24,970 nt of DNA from CALRGL01 sp964374035. Its GTDB lineage: Bacteria; Patescibacteriota; Patescibacteriia; UBA9934; GWF2-40-263. Below the pieces are notes generated by a model, which saw only the letters and a list, made by a program, of their open reading frames with translations, did not search any database and was not told where the DNA came from. Location: the NCBI GenBank assembly GCA_964374035.1, contig CAYJWY010000011.1:1-24970 (forward strand). The letters are read 5' to 3'. The position numbers were made by a program, and so were the translations under genes. Positions 14,083 through 21,250 of the stretch are shown piece after piece (position 1 is the stretch's first letter; each line of letters starts with the position of its first letter).

Positions 14083-14268
14083 ATGGCTACCGAAAATCAA
14101 ATCGCCAAATCAAAAAAGAAACCGAAGTTTTCCACGCGCAAGGTCAATCGATGTTGGCGTTGTGGACGTAATCGCGGATACATGCGCGTCTTCGACCTAT
14201 GTCGCATTTGTTTTCGGGAACTTGCCAATCAGGGCCAGATTCCAGGCGTTCGTAAATCAAGCTGGTAA
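14083..14268 (+). CDS. rpsZ: 30S ribosomal protein S14, zinc-binding type
   Basis: S14 sits in the 30S head. The 61-residue type Z form has four zinc ligands, C24, C27, C40 and C43 (CWRCGRNRGYMRVFDLCRIC), and the C-terminal GQIPGVRKSSW. The first 20 residues are very lysine-rich. It begins two bases after the rplE stop. Confidence 0.97.
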   Translation: MATENQIAKSKKKPKFSTRKVNRCWRCGRNRGYMRVFDLCRICFRELANQGQIPGVRKSSW

Positions 14269-14272
14269 TCTT

Positions 14273-14665
14273 ATGACGACAGATCCAATCTCAGACATGC
14301 TCACACGTATTCGAAATGCCCAAGCGGTCAAAAAGCTTGAGGTGGTCTTGCCGTCCTCGAGAATCAAGTTTCACATTGCCAAAATTCTTGAAAAAGAAGG
14401 TTATGTACAGTCTGTCTCGATGGTGGATCAAGCAAAGTTTCCCATGCTGAAGATTGTCTTGAAGTATCAACATAAGCGACCGATGATCCAGTCGATTGAC
14501 CGTATCAGTAAACCAGGTCGACGCGTCTACGCAAAGTCGGGAAATCTTCCTTATGTCCTTTCTGGTATCGGGATGGCGATTATTTCAACGCCAAACGGAC
14601 TGATGACAAACAAGGAAGCTCACGCGCGGCATCTTGGGGGAGAAGTCATTTGCGAAATTACTTAA
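14273..14665 (+). CDS. rpsH: 30S ribosomal protein S8
   Basis: S8 organises the central domain of 16S rRNA and represses the spc operon in Escherichia coli. From ATG 14273 it has 130 residues, standard: DPISDMLTRIRNAQAVKK, SRIKFHIAKILEKEGYV and the C-terminal GMAIISTPNGLMTNKEAHAR. An upstream frame to 14162 overlaps rpsZ and is not coding. T at -1. Confidence 0.97.
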   Translation: MTTDPISDMLTRIRNAQAVKKLEVVLPSSRIKFHIAKILEKEGYVQSVSMVDQAKFPMLKIVLKYQHKRPMIQSIDRISKPGRRVYAKSGNLPYVLSGIGMAIISTPNGLMTNKEAHARHLGGEVICEIT

Positions 14666-14669
14666 CCAT

Positions 14670-15227
14670 ATGTCTCGAGTAGGAAAAAAATCCGTCCTGG
14701 TACCCAAGGGTGTCGAGGTCATCGTAAAGGGCCAGGAAGTCAAAGTGAAAGGCCCAAAGGGAGAATTGCAACTGCAGATTCATCCGTTGGTTCGTGTTGC
14801 CATGGAAAACACCGAGGGCGAACAAAACTTGTCCGTGACTATTCTTGACGACAACGATGGAAAGCAACATGCGTTGTGGGGAACGACACGATCGCTTTTG
14901 TCTAACATGATTAACGGAGTCATCACAGGATTTTCAAAAAAACTTGAAGTCAATGGTGTTGGGTATCGAGTGAATGTTCAAGGTAACACCGTTGTTCTTA
15001 ATGTGGGATACTCGCATGATGTACGATTTGAAATGCCCGCCGGCATTCAAGCATCTGTTGAAGGAAATGTGCTCACCCTCACCGGTCACGATAAACAGTT
15101 GGTCGGCGAAGTCACCGCACACATCCGAAAGGTTCGTAAGCCTGAGCCTTACAAAGGAAAGGGCATTAAGTACATCGACGAAGTCGTTCGTCGAAAAGCT
15201 GGCAAGGCTACCAAATCTGCTGAGTAA
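14670..15227 (+). CDS. rplF: 50S ribosomal protein L6
   Basis: L6 lies near the factor-binding stalk. From ATG 14670 it has 185 residues: MSRVGKKSVLVPKGVEV, VKVKGPKGEL, and the C-terminal RKPEPYKGKGIKYIDEVVRR with KAGKA. A GTG-type start at 14634 would overlap rpsH and is rejected. Length is normal; T before ATG. Confidence 0.97.
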   Translation: MSRVGKKSVLVPKGVEVIVKGQEVKVKGPKGELQLQIHPLVRVAMENTEGEQNLSVTILDDNDGKQHALWGTTRSLLSNMINGVITGFSKKLEVNGVGYRVNVQGNTVVLNVGYSHDVRFEMPAGIQASVEGNVLTLTGHDKQLVGEVTAHIRKVRKPEPYKGKGIKYIDEVVRRKAGKATKSAE

Positions 15228-15228
15228 T

Positions 15229-15585
15229 ATGTCAAAATCAACCGTTACAAAATACACCACTGCCAAACAACGCGCACACCGAACACGCGCGCGTCTTCAT
15301 GGTACGCAAGTACGACCACGCATGTGCGTCAAGCGCAGTCTTAAGCATGTTTATGTGCAGTTGATTAACGATGATGCAAGCAAGACGCTTGTTGCCGCAT
15401 CTGATAAAGACGTGGCCCTAAAGGGAAAATCCGTTGAGGTTGCATTGCTCGTTGGTGAACTCGTTGGAAAAAAAGCCATCGATGCAGGCATTACAACAGT
15501 GGTATTTGATCGAGGAGCTTATAAATTTCACGGTCGCGTAGCCGCACTGGCAGAAGGTGCGCGCAAGGCTGGTCTCATCTTTTAA
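15229..15585 (+). CDS. rplR: 50S ribosomal protein L18
   Basis: L18 binds 5S rRNA together with L5. From ATG 15229 it has 118 residues: AKQRAHRTRARLHGTQVRPR, the core KHVYVQLINDD, and the C-terminal FDRGAYKFHGRVAALAEGAR. The start is one base after the rplF stop, with T at -1. A longer frame back to 14974 overlaps rplF and is spurious. Confidence 0.97.
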   Translation: MSKSTVTKYTTAKQRAHRTRARLHGTQVRPRMCVKRSLKHVYVQLINDDASKTLVAASDKDVALKGKSVEVALLVGELVGKKAIDAGITTVVFDRGAYKFHGRVAALAEGARKAGLIF

Positions 15586-15587
15586 TT

Positions 15588-16283
15588 ATGACAGACGCAC
15601 CAAAGACAACTGAAAAGAAAGCATACGCACCAAGTGGCCAAGGCGCCCGAGGTCGCGGCGCCTCAGCTCAAGGCAGACCAGGCCAAGGTTCAAAAAAGGA
15701 CAGTGGACGTGGTGGTGACCAAAAGGGCGGCCGTGGTGGTGCAGGCGCGGGACGAGGTCGTGGTCGCGAGCGCGAACAGTCTGAATTTGAACAGAAGATT
15801 CTTGATCTTGCACGCGTCACACGTGTGACGGCAGGTGGCAAACGCATGTCCTTTCGCTGTACACTGATTATTGGAGACCGAAAGGGTCGCGTGGGGTTTG
15901 GAGTGGCAAAGGGAAGTGATGTACAGCTCGCGATTGCAAAAGCATTCCATCAAGCAAAGAAGAATGTCATTCGCGTTCCTATTGTGGACGAATCCATTGC
16001 ACATCTTGTGTGGGTCAAGTCAGGATCGGCAATGGTCATGATCAAGCCGGCTCCAAAAGGAACAGGACTCAAGTGTGGTGGCGCTGTGCGCATGGTTCTT
16101 GAATATGCAGGTGTTCCAAACGCTGTTTCAAAGATCGTCAATTCCAAAAACAAAATTAACATTGCTCGTGCAACGTTTGAAGCAATTCAGCAACTTCGCA
16201 CGGTTGATCGTCCACTGGCAAAAGAAAAACTTAACCTCGAAGTTCCAGAAGTTCCTCAATCGGCTGACGAAGCCCAGACATAA
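15588..16283 (+). CDS. rpsE: 30S ribosomal protein S5 with Gly/Arg-rich N-terminal extension
   Basis: S5 guards decoding fidelity at the mRNA entry. The core begins near residue 67 (FEQKILDLARVTRVTAGGKR) and contains RVGFGVAKGSDVQLAI and the GTGLKCGGAVRMVLEYAGV segment. The first ~65 residues are unusual: Gly, Arg, Gln, Ser and Lys in RGRG and GRGG runs, a low-complexity tail that probably stays disordered and could contact RNA. The product is 231 residues against 160-170 in most bacteria. T at -1 and the two-base gap after rplR support ATG 15588. rpmD, which normally follows, is absent. Confidence 0.96.
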   Translation: MTDAPKTTEKKAYAPSGQGARGRGASAQGRPGQGSKKDSGRGGDQKGGRGGAGAGRGRGREREQSEFEQKILDLARVTRVTAGGKRMSFRCTLIIGDRKGRVGFGVAKGSDVQLAIAKAFHQAKKNVIRVPIVDESIAHLVWVKSGSAMVMIKPAPKGTGLKCGGAVRMVLEYAGVPNAVSKIVNSKNKINIARATFEAIQQLRTVDRPLAKEKLNLEVPEVPQSADEAQT

Positions 16284-16286
16284 TCT

Positions 16287-16754
16287 ATGACACTCACACT
16301 CCACAACCTTCGACCAAGCAAGGGTTCCAAGAAGTCCAAGAAACGTCTTGGACGAGGCTTGGCTTCCAAAGGAAGTTACTCTGGACGTGGTGTGAAGGGT
16401 CAGCGCGCACGTTCCGGTGTTTCTGGATTGAAGAAAATGGGTATTCGCCAGAATATGCTTCAGATGCCAAAGTCCCGAGGATTTCGAAGTCCGCATCCTC
16501 GCCTTGAAATCGTGAATCTCATGGATTTGAACGCCGTATTCACGGACGGAACCAAAGTTTCTCCAACTCTGCTGTTGAAGAAAGGCTTGGTTGAGCATAT
16601 CGCAAACGGCGTGAAGATTTTGGCCAAAGGAGAACTCACGGTTAGATTGATCATTGTTGACTGTCAAGTTTCCGCTTCTGCAAGAGAGAAAATTGAAGCG
16701 GCTGGTGGATCCGTTGAAATTCCAAAAAAGATCGTTGCTCAAAAGAAGAAGTAA
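16287..16754 (+). CDS. rplO: 50S ribosomal protein L15
   Basis: L15 is a late-assembly protein of the large subunit. The 155-residue product shows LHNLRPSKGSKKSKKRLGRG, YSGRGVKGQRARSG and the C-terminal VSASAREKIEAAGGSVEIP. It follows rpsE directly by three bases, where L30 would be expected. T before ATG. Length normal. Confidence 0.96.
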   Translation: MTLTLHNLRPSKGSKKSKKRLGRGLASKGSYSGRGVKGQRARSGVSGLKKMGIRQNMLQMPKSRGFRSPHPRLEIVNLMDLNAVFTDGTKVSPTLLLKKGLVEHIANGVKILAKGELTVRLIIVDCQVSASAREKIEAAGGSVEIPKKIVAQKKK

Positions 16755-16757
16755 CAT

Positions 16758-18023
16758 ATGATGGAAACGATCCTACGCATTTTCAAAATTAAGGACGTAC
16801 GCAATAGTATTCTTTTCGTTCTTGGGATGTTGGTGATTTTTCGTGTGGCCGCACACGTTGCTGTTCCAGGTGTCGATGCAACGGCACTTAGTTCCATCTT
16901 CAATGGCAATCAGCTCTTCGGTCTGTTGAATATTTTTTCCGGTGGAACCCTGGAAAGTTTTTCTGTCGTTGCGATGGGTGTGGCACCCTACATTACTTCA
17001 TCAATTATTTTTCAACTGCTTGGCATGATTGTTCCTCAGATTGAGGAGATGCAAAAGGAAGAACAAGGAAAGCAAAAAATTACTCAATGGACGCGGCTGG
17101 CAACGGTTCCCTTGGGACTTATTCAGGCCTACGGACTTATCTTACTTCTTTCCCAACAAGGTTCCATTTTTCAATCCTCATCGCTCAGTACAATGATCTT
17201 TGCGATGGTGACCATGACCGCCGGAACGATATTCTTGGTTTGGTTGGGTGAATTGATTTCCGAAAAGAATATCGGTAATGGTATTTCCATGCTCATTCTG
17301 GCTGGAATTATCGCTGGTCTTCCAACCTTTTTGTCACAAAGTTTGTCAATCTACGACAAATCTCAGCTGATCACCATGCTTTTGTTTGTGGCTGTTGTCA
17401 TCTTGACGATTGTCGGCGTCGTTGTCATGAACGAAGCTCAACGAAACGTTCCGGTACAATACACGCGTCATGTTCGTGGCTCGCGACTTTCAGGCGCCGT
17501 GACTTCGCATATTCCGCTTCGCTTGAATATGAGTGGTGTGATCCCAATTATTTTCGCGATTTCCATCATTTTGTTTCCAACCGTGCTTGCGCAATTCTTC
17601 CTAAGTGCACGTACGGAATTTCTGCGTAATGCCGCAACATGGACACTTCAGCTTTTTCAGGATCAAGTATTTTACGGCATCACGTACTTCACGATGGTTT
17701 TTCTCTTCGCTTACTTTTATACATCCGTGATTTTCCATCCTGATCAGGTTGCCGAAAATATTCAGAAACAAGGTGGATTTATTCCCGGCATTCGACCGGG
17801 AAGAAATACCGCGGACTATCTCGGATGGGTGACCAATCGTTTGTTGTTGGCCGGAGCCTCCTTCCTCGCAATGATCGCTGTGCTTCCTTTACTCGTTCAG
17901 GCCTTCACAGGAAACGCCAATCTTGTCATCGGTGGTACATCCATTTTGATTATTGTCTCCGTGGTGATCGACAGTGTGAAACAAATTCAGGCCCAGGTGA
18001 CCATGCGAGAGTACGATGCCTAG
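16758..18023 (+). CDS. secY: Preprotein translocase subunit SecY
   Basis: SecY is the protein-conducting channel of the inner membrane. The 421-residue product has about ten hydrophobic segments, first at residues ~16-36, and family stretches VAPYITSSIIFQLLGMIVP, NVPVQYTRHVRGSR, LRLNMSGVIPIIFAISI and GGFIPGIRPGRNTADYL. The start ATG 16758 (T at -1) is preferred to ATG 16761. It ends with TAG, and a terminator at 18052 closes the ribosomal cluster, so adk is transcribed separately. Confidence 0.97.
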   Translation: MMETILRIFKIKDVRNSILFVLGMLVIFRVAAHVAVPGVDATALSSIFNGNQLFGLLNIFSGGTLESFSVVAMGVAPYITSSIIFQLLGMIVPQIEEMQKEEQGKQKITQWTRLATVPLGLIQAYGLILLLSQQGSIFQSSSLSTMIFAMVTMTAGTIFLVWLGELISEKNIGNGISMLILAGIIAGLPTFLSQSLSIYDKSQLITMLLFVAVVILTIVGVVVMNEAQRNVPVQYTRHVRGSRLSGAVTSHIPLRLNMSGVIPIIFAISIILFPTVLAQFFLSARTEFLRNAATWTLQLFQDQVFYGITYFTMVFLFAYFYTSVIFHPDQVAENIQKQGGFIPGIRPGRNTADYLGWVTNRLLLAGASFLAMIAVLPLLVQAFTGNANLVIGGTSILIIVSVVIDSVKQIQAQVTMREYDA

Positions 18024-18051
18024 CCACCTCAGAAGAATACTCAACAGCTAG

Positions 18052-18081
18052 AAAACGGTCCGGCTTTGCTGGACTGTTTTG
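18052..18081 (+). terminator. Terminator after secY
   Basis: AAAACGGTCCGGC (18052-18064) pairs with GCTGGACTGTTTT (18068-18080) across a 3-nt loop, with two G-T pairs; the T residues form the 3' side of the stem. It ends the S10/spc cluster. Confidence 0.8.
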
Positions 18082-18121
18082 GTTCAGGGCTTGCCATGTG
18101 TGATTGGAAACATGCTTTCCA

Positions 18122-18149
18122 TGGACGAAATGGTTGATCTTGTTATACT
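18122..18149 (+). promoter_or_regulatory. adk promoter (extended -10), near-leaderless
   Basis: TGT-TATACT at 18141-18149 is an extended -10 box; TGGACG at 18122-18127 is a weak -35 at 16 bp. The start near 18156 lies about six bases before the adk ATG. Confidence 0.68.
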
Positions 18150-18161
18150 GCCTGCGTAGCT

Positions 18162-18791
18162 ATGAATAAACACTATAAAATTTTTTTGATGGGTCCTCAG
18201 GGAAGTGGAAAGGGAACACAAGGCGAACGATTGTCAATGGATTTTGGCATTCCAACATTCAGTATGGGACAACTTTTGCGAGATGAACTTACAACCGGCT
18301 CTGCGTTTGGAAGAAAATTTCAAGAAATTCTTCGACACGGCGATCTTGTTTCAGATACAGATGCGGCTCTGTTGTTGAAGAAACGACTCGAGGATCCCGA
18401 TACACAACAGGGCTATATTTTAGATGGTTATCCACGCAATCTTGCTCAAATGCGTCAGTTTAATTTTGATGTACCAACGCATGTCATCGTTATTGAGATT
18501 CCAAAAGAAGAGTCCATCAAACGCCTCGGTGGTCGTTTGACCTGTCGTCGTTGTAATCATGTGGCAAGTATCCATGACGGATTGAAGCCGGGCGAACTGT
18601 GCGCGTGTGGTGGAGAATGGTATGTTCGTGAGGATGACACACCAGACGCTGTTGCGCGAAGACTCGACATTTATGAACATGATACGCAACCGGTCATCGC
18701 TCAGTATGAGAGGCAGGGCATTGTCCATCGTATCGATGGTGTTGGAACCATCGCAGAAGTACATCGTCGAATTCTTGATGTACTTTCTTAA
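18162..18791 (+). CDS. adk: Adenylate kinase
   Basis: Adenylate kinase converts ATP and AMP to two ADP in the cytoplasm. The 209-residue product has the P-loop GPQGSGKGTQ (residues 11-20), the AMP-site DGYPRN (88-93) and the LID domain with a likely zinc site at C128, C131, C147 and C149 (the second pair is CxC rather than CxxC). RRLDIYEHDTQPVI is the C-terminal signature. It has its own promoter and is followed by map, the same order as in many bacteria. Confidence 0.96.
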   Translation: MNKHYKIFLMGPQGSGKGTQGERLSMDFGIPTFSMGQLLRDELTTGSAFGRKFQEILRHGDLVSDTDAALLLKKRLEDPDTQQGYILDGYPRNLAQMRQFNFDVPTHVIVIEIPKEESIKRLGGRLTCRRCNHVASIHDGLKPGELCACGGEWYVREDDTPDAVARRLDIYEHDTQPVIAQYERQGIVHRIDGVGTIAEVHRRILDVLS

Positions 18792-18793
18792 GT

Positions 18794-19553
18794 ATGGCGA
18801 TGAAAAAAACATCTAAAGAAATCGACGCGATGCGCGAAGGTGGACATCTGCTCAGCCGCGCGCTCAAAGCGGTGGTCGATGCAGTCGCGCCCGGCGTTAC
18901 CCTTCGAGCACTCGACGCCATCGGCGAGCGCGTCATTGTTGAAGGCGGCGGTAAGCCGTCGTTCAAAGGATATAAAACACGTTCATCAGACACACCGTTT
19001 CCCAGTACGATTTGTATAAGCGTGAATGAGGAAATCGTTCATGGACTCGGCAATCGTGATCGTAAACTTGTTGAGGGCGATATTGTTGGACTTGACATTG
19101 GTTGTTGGTACAAGGATCTGTGCACAGACATGGCTGTCACGGTTCCCGTTGGCGTCGTGAGTGAAGAGGCTATCAAACTCATGGAAGTAACAAAGGCGTC
19201 GATGTACAAAGGCGTTGAGGCGGCAATCGTTGGCCACTCGATAAAAGACATTAGCCGCGCGGTTGAATCGTGCATCAAGCCTCACGGTTATGGCATTGTT
19301 CAGGCACTCGTCGGTCACGGTGTGGGTCATCAAGTTCACGAAGCGCCCAATGTTCCAAACTTTACGTCGGATGATCAGAAGGATGTGGAGCTCGTCGAGG
19401 GCATGTGTATCGCGATCGAGCCGATGGTCGGGCTCGGTGGTGATCATCGTGTCGAGACAGCGGAAGATGGATGGGGGATTATCCTGAAAGACAGATCGAT
19501 TGGCGCGCACTTTGAAGTGACGATTGCGATGACACACAAAGGCCCAGAAATTT
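18794..19553 (+). CDS. map: Methionine aminopeptidase type I, cut by the assembly gap
   Basis: Map removes the initiator methionine from new proteins. The first 253 residues are present up to the gap, including the metal ligands in LDIGCWYKDLCTDMAV (two Asp), GHGVGHQVHEAP (His), EPMV (Glu), and a final Glu in GAHFEVTIAM. The true C-terminus, LTPLPV plus stop, appears at 19761-19781 behind the gap in another frame, because 55 bases (19499-19553) are repeated at 19707-19761. Removing the gap and duplicated piece gives a normal 259-residue enzyme. A read straight through the N run would end with an artificial tail at 19723. Starts two bases after adk, with T at -1. Confidence 0.93.
19499..19553 (+). 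repeat. 55-bp direct repeat copy A (map 3' end)
   Basis: Identical to 19707-19761, 208 bases apart. It encodes the IGAHFEVTIAMTHKGPEI part of Map. It abuts the N gap and is most simply a contig-end overlap. Confidence 0.9.
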
Positions 19554-19653
19554 NNNNNNNNNNNNNNNNNNNNNNNNNNNNNNNNNNNNNNNNNNNNNNN
19601 NNNNNNNNNNNNNNNNNNNNNNNNNNNNNNNNNNNNNNNNNNNNNNNNNNNNN
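19554..19653. other. Scaffold gap of exactly 100 N
   Basis: A run of exactly 100 N, the common placeholder for a gap of unknown size. It interrupts map. Confidence 0.99.
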
Positions 19654-19708
19654 CGAAGTGAAGGATCCCTTAAGAGGTCCTTCGATGCTCAGGACGACAG
19701 AGAACTAT
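19654..19708 (+). repeat. Partial palindromic repeat, copy 1, beside the gap
   Basis: These 55 bases are identical to 19820-19874 (166 bases apart). They contain most of the GGATCC...GGTCCTTCG palindrome. The end, CTAT, joins directly to the repeated map sequence, which suggests an artificial junction. Confidence 0.9.
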
Positions 19709-19781
19709 TGGCGCGCACTTTGAAGTGACGATTGCGATGACACACAAAGGCCCAGAAATTTTGACGCCGCTTCCTGTCTAA
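19707..19781 (+). pseudogene. map: Duplicated 3' end of map with its true stop
   Basis: Repeats 19499-19553 and then continues to the natural C-terminus (LTPLPV, TAA at 19779-19781). It is in a different frame from the upstream map fragment because the offset, 208, is not a multiple of three. Probably the real end of the one map gene, placed after a misjoin. Confidence 0.85.
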
Positions 19782-19808
19782 GTGCGTCATCCTCTACGTC
19801 TTTATTGT

Positions 19809-19866
19809 GTCATCCTAAACGAAGTGAAGGATCCCTTAAGAGGTCCTTCGATGCTCAGGACGACAG
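19809..19866 (+). repeat. Palindromic dispersed element before ruvX
   Basis: GTCATCCTAAACGAAGTGAA at 19809 pairs imperfectly with TCCTTCGATGCTCAGGACGACA up to 19866, making a stem of about 20 bp. The wording, GTCATCCT...GAAGGATC...GTCCTTCG...AGGACGACA, is like the intergenic palindromes seen in many bacterial genomes. It ends eight bases before the ruvX ATG. Confidence 0.8.
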
Positions 19867-19874
19867 AGAACTAT

Positions 19875-20303
19875 ATGAGAATTCTCGGCATTGATTACGG
19901 TGACAAAAAAATTGGTTTAGCATTTGGCGACTCCAATGTTCACGTCGCGGTGCCTCTTGATGTTGTGCCAAACGCCGGTGAGGCGACGATCGAAATGTTC
20001 GCGAAAAAAGTCGTCGCGGAAGATATCGACGCGATCGTCATCGGCGTTCCGCTTTCGACGGGCGGACACCACAGCTCCAATCAACTCGAGAAGACCCGAG
20101 CCTTCATCGCCGCGCTCGAGCGTGTTGTCGCTGTGCCTATCGTCGAGGAAGACGAGTCGTACACGACCTTTGAGAGTATCCGCTTGCAACGCGAAGAGGG
20201 TGCCGCGGCAGACGAGGATGCACTGGCCGCGATGCTTATTGTTCAGGGATATATGGATCGAATCGGGACCGGGGGCCAGGGACCGGGGACCGATGAGGAC
20301 TAA
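19875..20303 (+). CDS. ruvX: RuvX/YqgF-family RNase H-like nuclease
   Basis: YqgF/RuvX proteins take part in pre-16S rRNA 5' maturation and have been linked to Holliday junction resolution. From ATG 19875 the product has 142 residues, normal. MRILGIDYGDKKIGLAFGDS is the first catalytic strand (Asp8), VIGVPLSTGG follows, EEDESYTTFES replaces the usual DERLTT, and DEDALAAMLIVQGYMD carries the last acidic pair. An upstream frame to 19782 is encoded by the palindromic repeat and is rejected. The last residues, RIGTGGQGPGTDED, come from the GC-rich dispersed repeat. T at -1. Confidence 0.9.
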   Translation: MRILGIDYGDKKIGLAFGDSNVHVAVPLDVVPNAGEATIEMFAKKVVAEDIDAIVIGVPLSTGGHHSSNQLEKTRAFIAALERVVAVPIVEEDESYTTFESIRLQREEGAAADEDALAAMLIVQGYMDRIGTGGQGPGTDED

Positions 20304-20340
20304 TTTTTTTACCCGGCCCCCGGCCCCCAGCAGCCGGCCC
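20265..20340 (+). repeat. GC-rich palindromic dispersed repeat, copy 2
   Basis: The left arm (20265-20291, GGGACCGGGGGCCAGGGACC onward) lies inside the ruvX 3' end; the right arm (20312-20340) is roughly its reverse complement. A run of seven T at 20304-20310 lies between the arms. Same family as 7684-7762 and 22999-23028. Confidence 0.85.
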
Positions 20341-20352
20341 CTTTTCACACCC

Positions 20353-21132
20353 ATGTCCGTCCTCTATCAAACCACTGGCTTCGTTCTCTCGCGTCGAGAT
20401 CACCAAGAGGTTGATCGTCGGTATACAGTTTTTACAAAGGAACACGGCAAGATTGATTTCCTCGCGCGCGGCGGACACAAGCCGCTTGCAAAACTCACGC
20501 CTCATTTAGAATCCATCGCCGAGGTCGATCTTTTGCTTGTGCGCGGCCACACGTTTCAAACCGTCGCGGGTGTTGATCGTGTACGGTCGTTTTCTCATCT
20601 CACTGATCAATTTTCATTACTGTCGCTCGCAAACGCCGGCCTGCATCTTGTCGACATCGGTACTCGCGAACATGAGCACGATCCAGTTCTGTATCAACTC
20701 ATCGATGACTGGTTGACGTTTTTGAATCAACAAACCGAGCTCTCACCCGAGCGTTCTGCGTTTCTGCTTGGTTCGTTTACATGGAAGCTGATGTCGATCA
20801 CAGGCTATCGACCAGAACTTCGAGCTTGTCTCTCATGTCGTACCTCCGTAGAACAAGGCGCGTATCGTTGGCACGGCCTCAAAGGCGGCGTCGTGTGCGA
20901 ACCCTGCGCCCTTCGCGACGAGGTCACCTGGATGACCGCACGCGCGCTCGACGACACCACCCTCAAGCTCATCCGCTTTTCCCTTCGCGAATCCTTCCAC
21001 GATCAACTACGCCCACACCTCCCATCCGCCTCTCTTTCGAGATACCACGAAACGATCGAATCCTTTATTATTTCGCATTTCCCGACGATTCCGGCGAACT
21101 CGCTGAGGGCGAGTTGTCAGGTAATTGCTTGA
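20353..21132 (+). CDS. recO: DNA repair protein RecO
   Basis: RecO loads RecA onto SSB-covered DNA with RecR. The 259-residue product has the N-terminal OB fold (YQTTGFVLSRRDHQEVDRRY, then FLARGGHKPLAKLTPHLE), a helical centre, and a zinc site C159, C162, C182 and C185 (CLSC and CEPC). ATG 20353 lies 49 bp after ruvX, just past the right arm of the GC repeat. It is one of only three starts here without T at -1 (it has C) and has no Shine-Dalgarno. The frame open upstream over ruvX is not coding. The stop codon lies within the -35 box of the next gene. Confidence 0.9.
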   Translation: MSVLYQTTGFVLSRRDHQEVDRRYTVFTKEHGKIDFLARGGHKPLAKLTPHLESIAEVDLLLVRGHTFQTVAGVDRVRSFSHLTDQFSLLSLANAGLHLVDIGTREHEHDPVLYQLIDDWLTFLNQQTELSPERSAFLLGSFTWKLMSITGYRPELRACLSCRTSVEQGAYRWHGLKGGVVCEPCALRDEVTWMTARALDDTTLKLIRFSLRESFHDQLRPHLPSASLSRYHETIESFIISHFPTIPANSLRASCQVIA

Positions 21133-21157
21133 CTTTTCGCCCATTTTCAGGTATCTT
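21129..21157 (+). promoter_or_regulatory. Promoter of the second orphan gene
   Basis: TTGACT at 21129-21134, exactly 17 bp, TATCTT at 21152-21157. The -35 overlaps the recO TGA. The start near 21164 gives a leader of about 87 nt. Confidence 0.75.
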
Positions 21158-21236
21158 TGTTCAACCGCGCTCAACAAACAGGCTCGCATCATTCAGGCAA
21201 TCTGCCGGAAGAAATGCTCGCCCGCGGCGTCAAAAG

Positions 21237-21243
21237 AAGGAGG
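21237..21243 (+). promoter_or_regulatory. Strong Shine-Dalgarno AAGGAGG
   Basis: AAGGAGG ends seven bases before the ATG at 21251 and decides that start; longer frames open from 21125 would begin before or within it. Confidence 0.85.
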
Positions 21244-21250
21244 CTCGCCC

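Noticed and set aside
18794..19723. Map reading through the N gap to a stop at 19723
   Set aside because: The tail after the gap is encoded by the palindromic repeat and arises from the gap; the real end is at 19779-19781.
19782..19874. 31-residue N-terminal extension of RuvX
   Set aside because: It is encoded by the palindromic repeat; MRILGIDYG from ATG 19875 is the family start.
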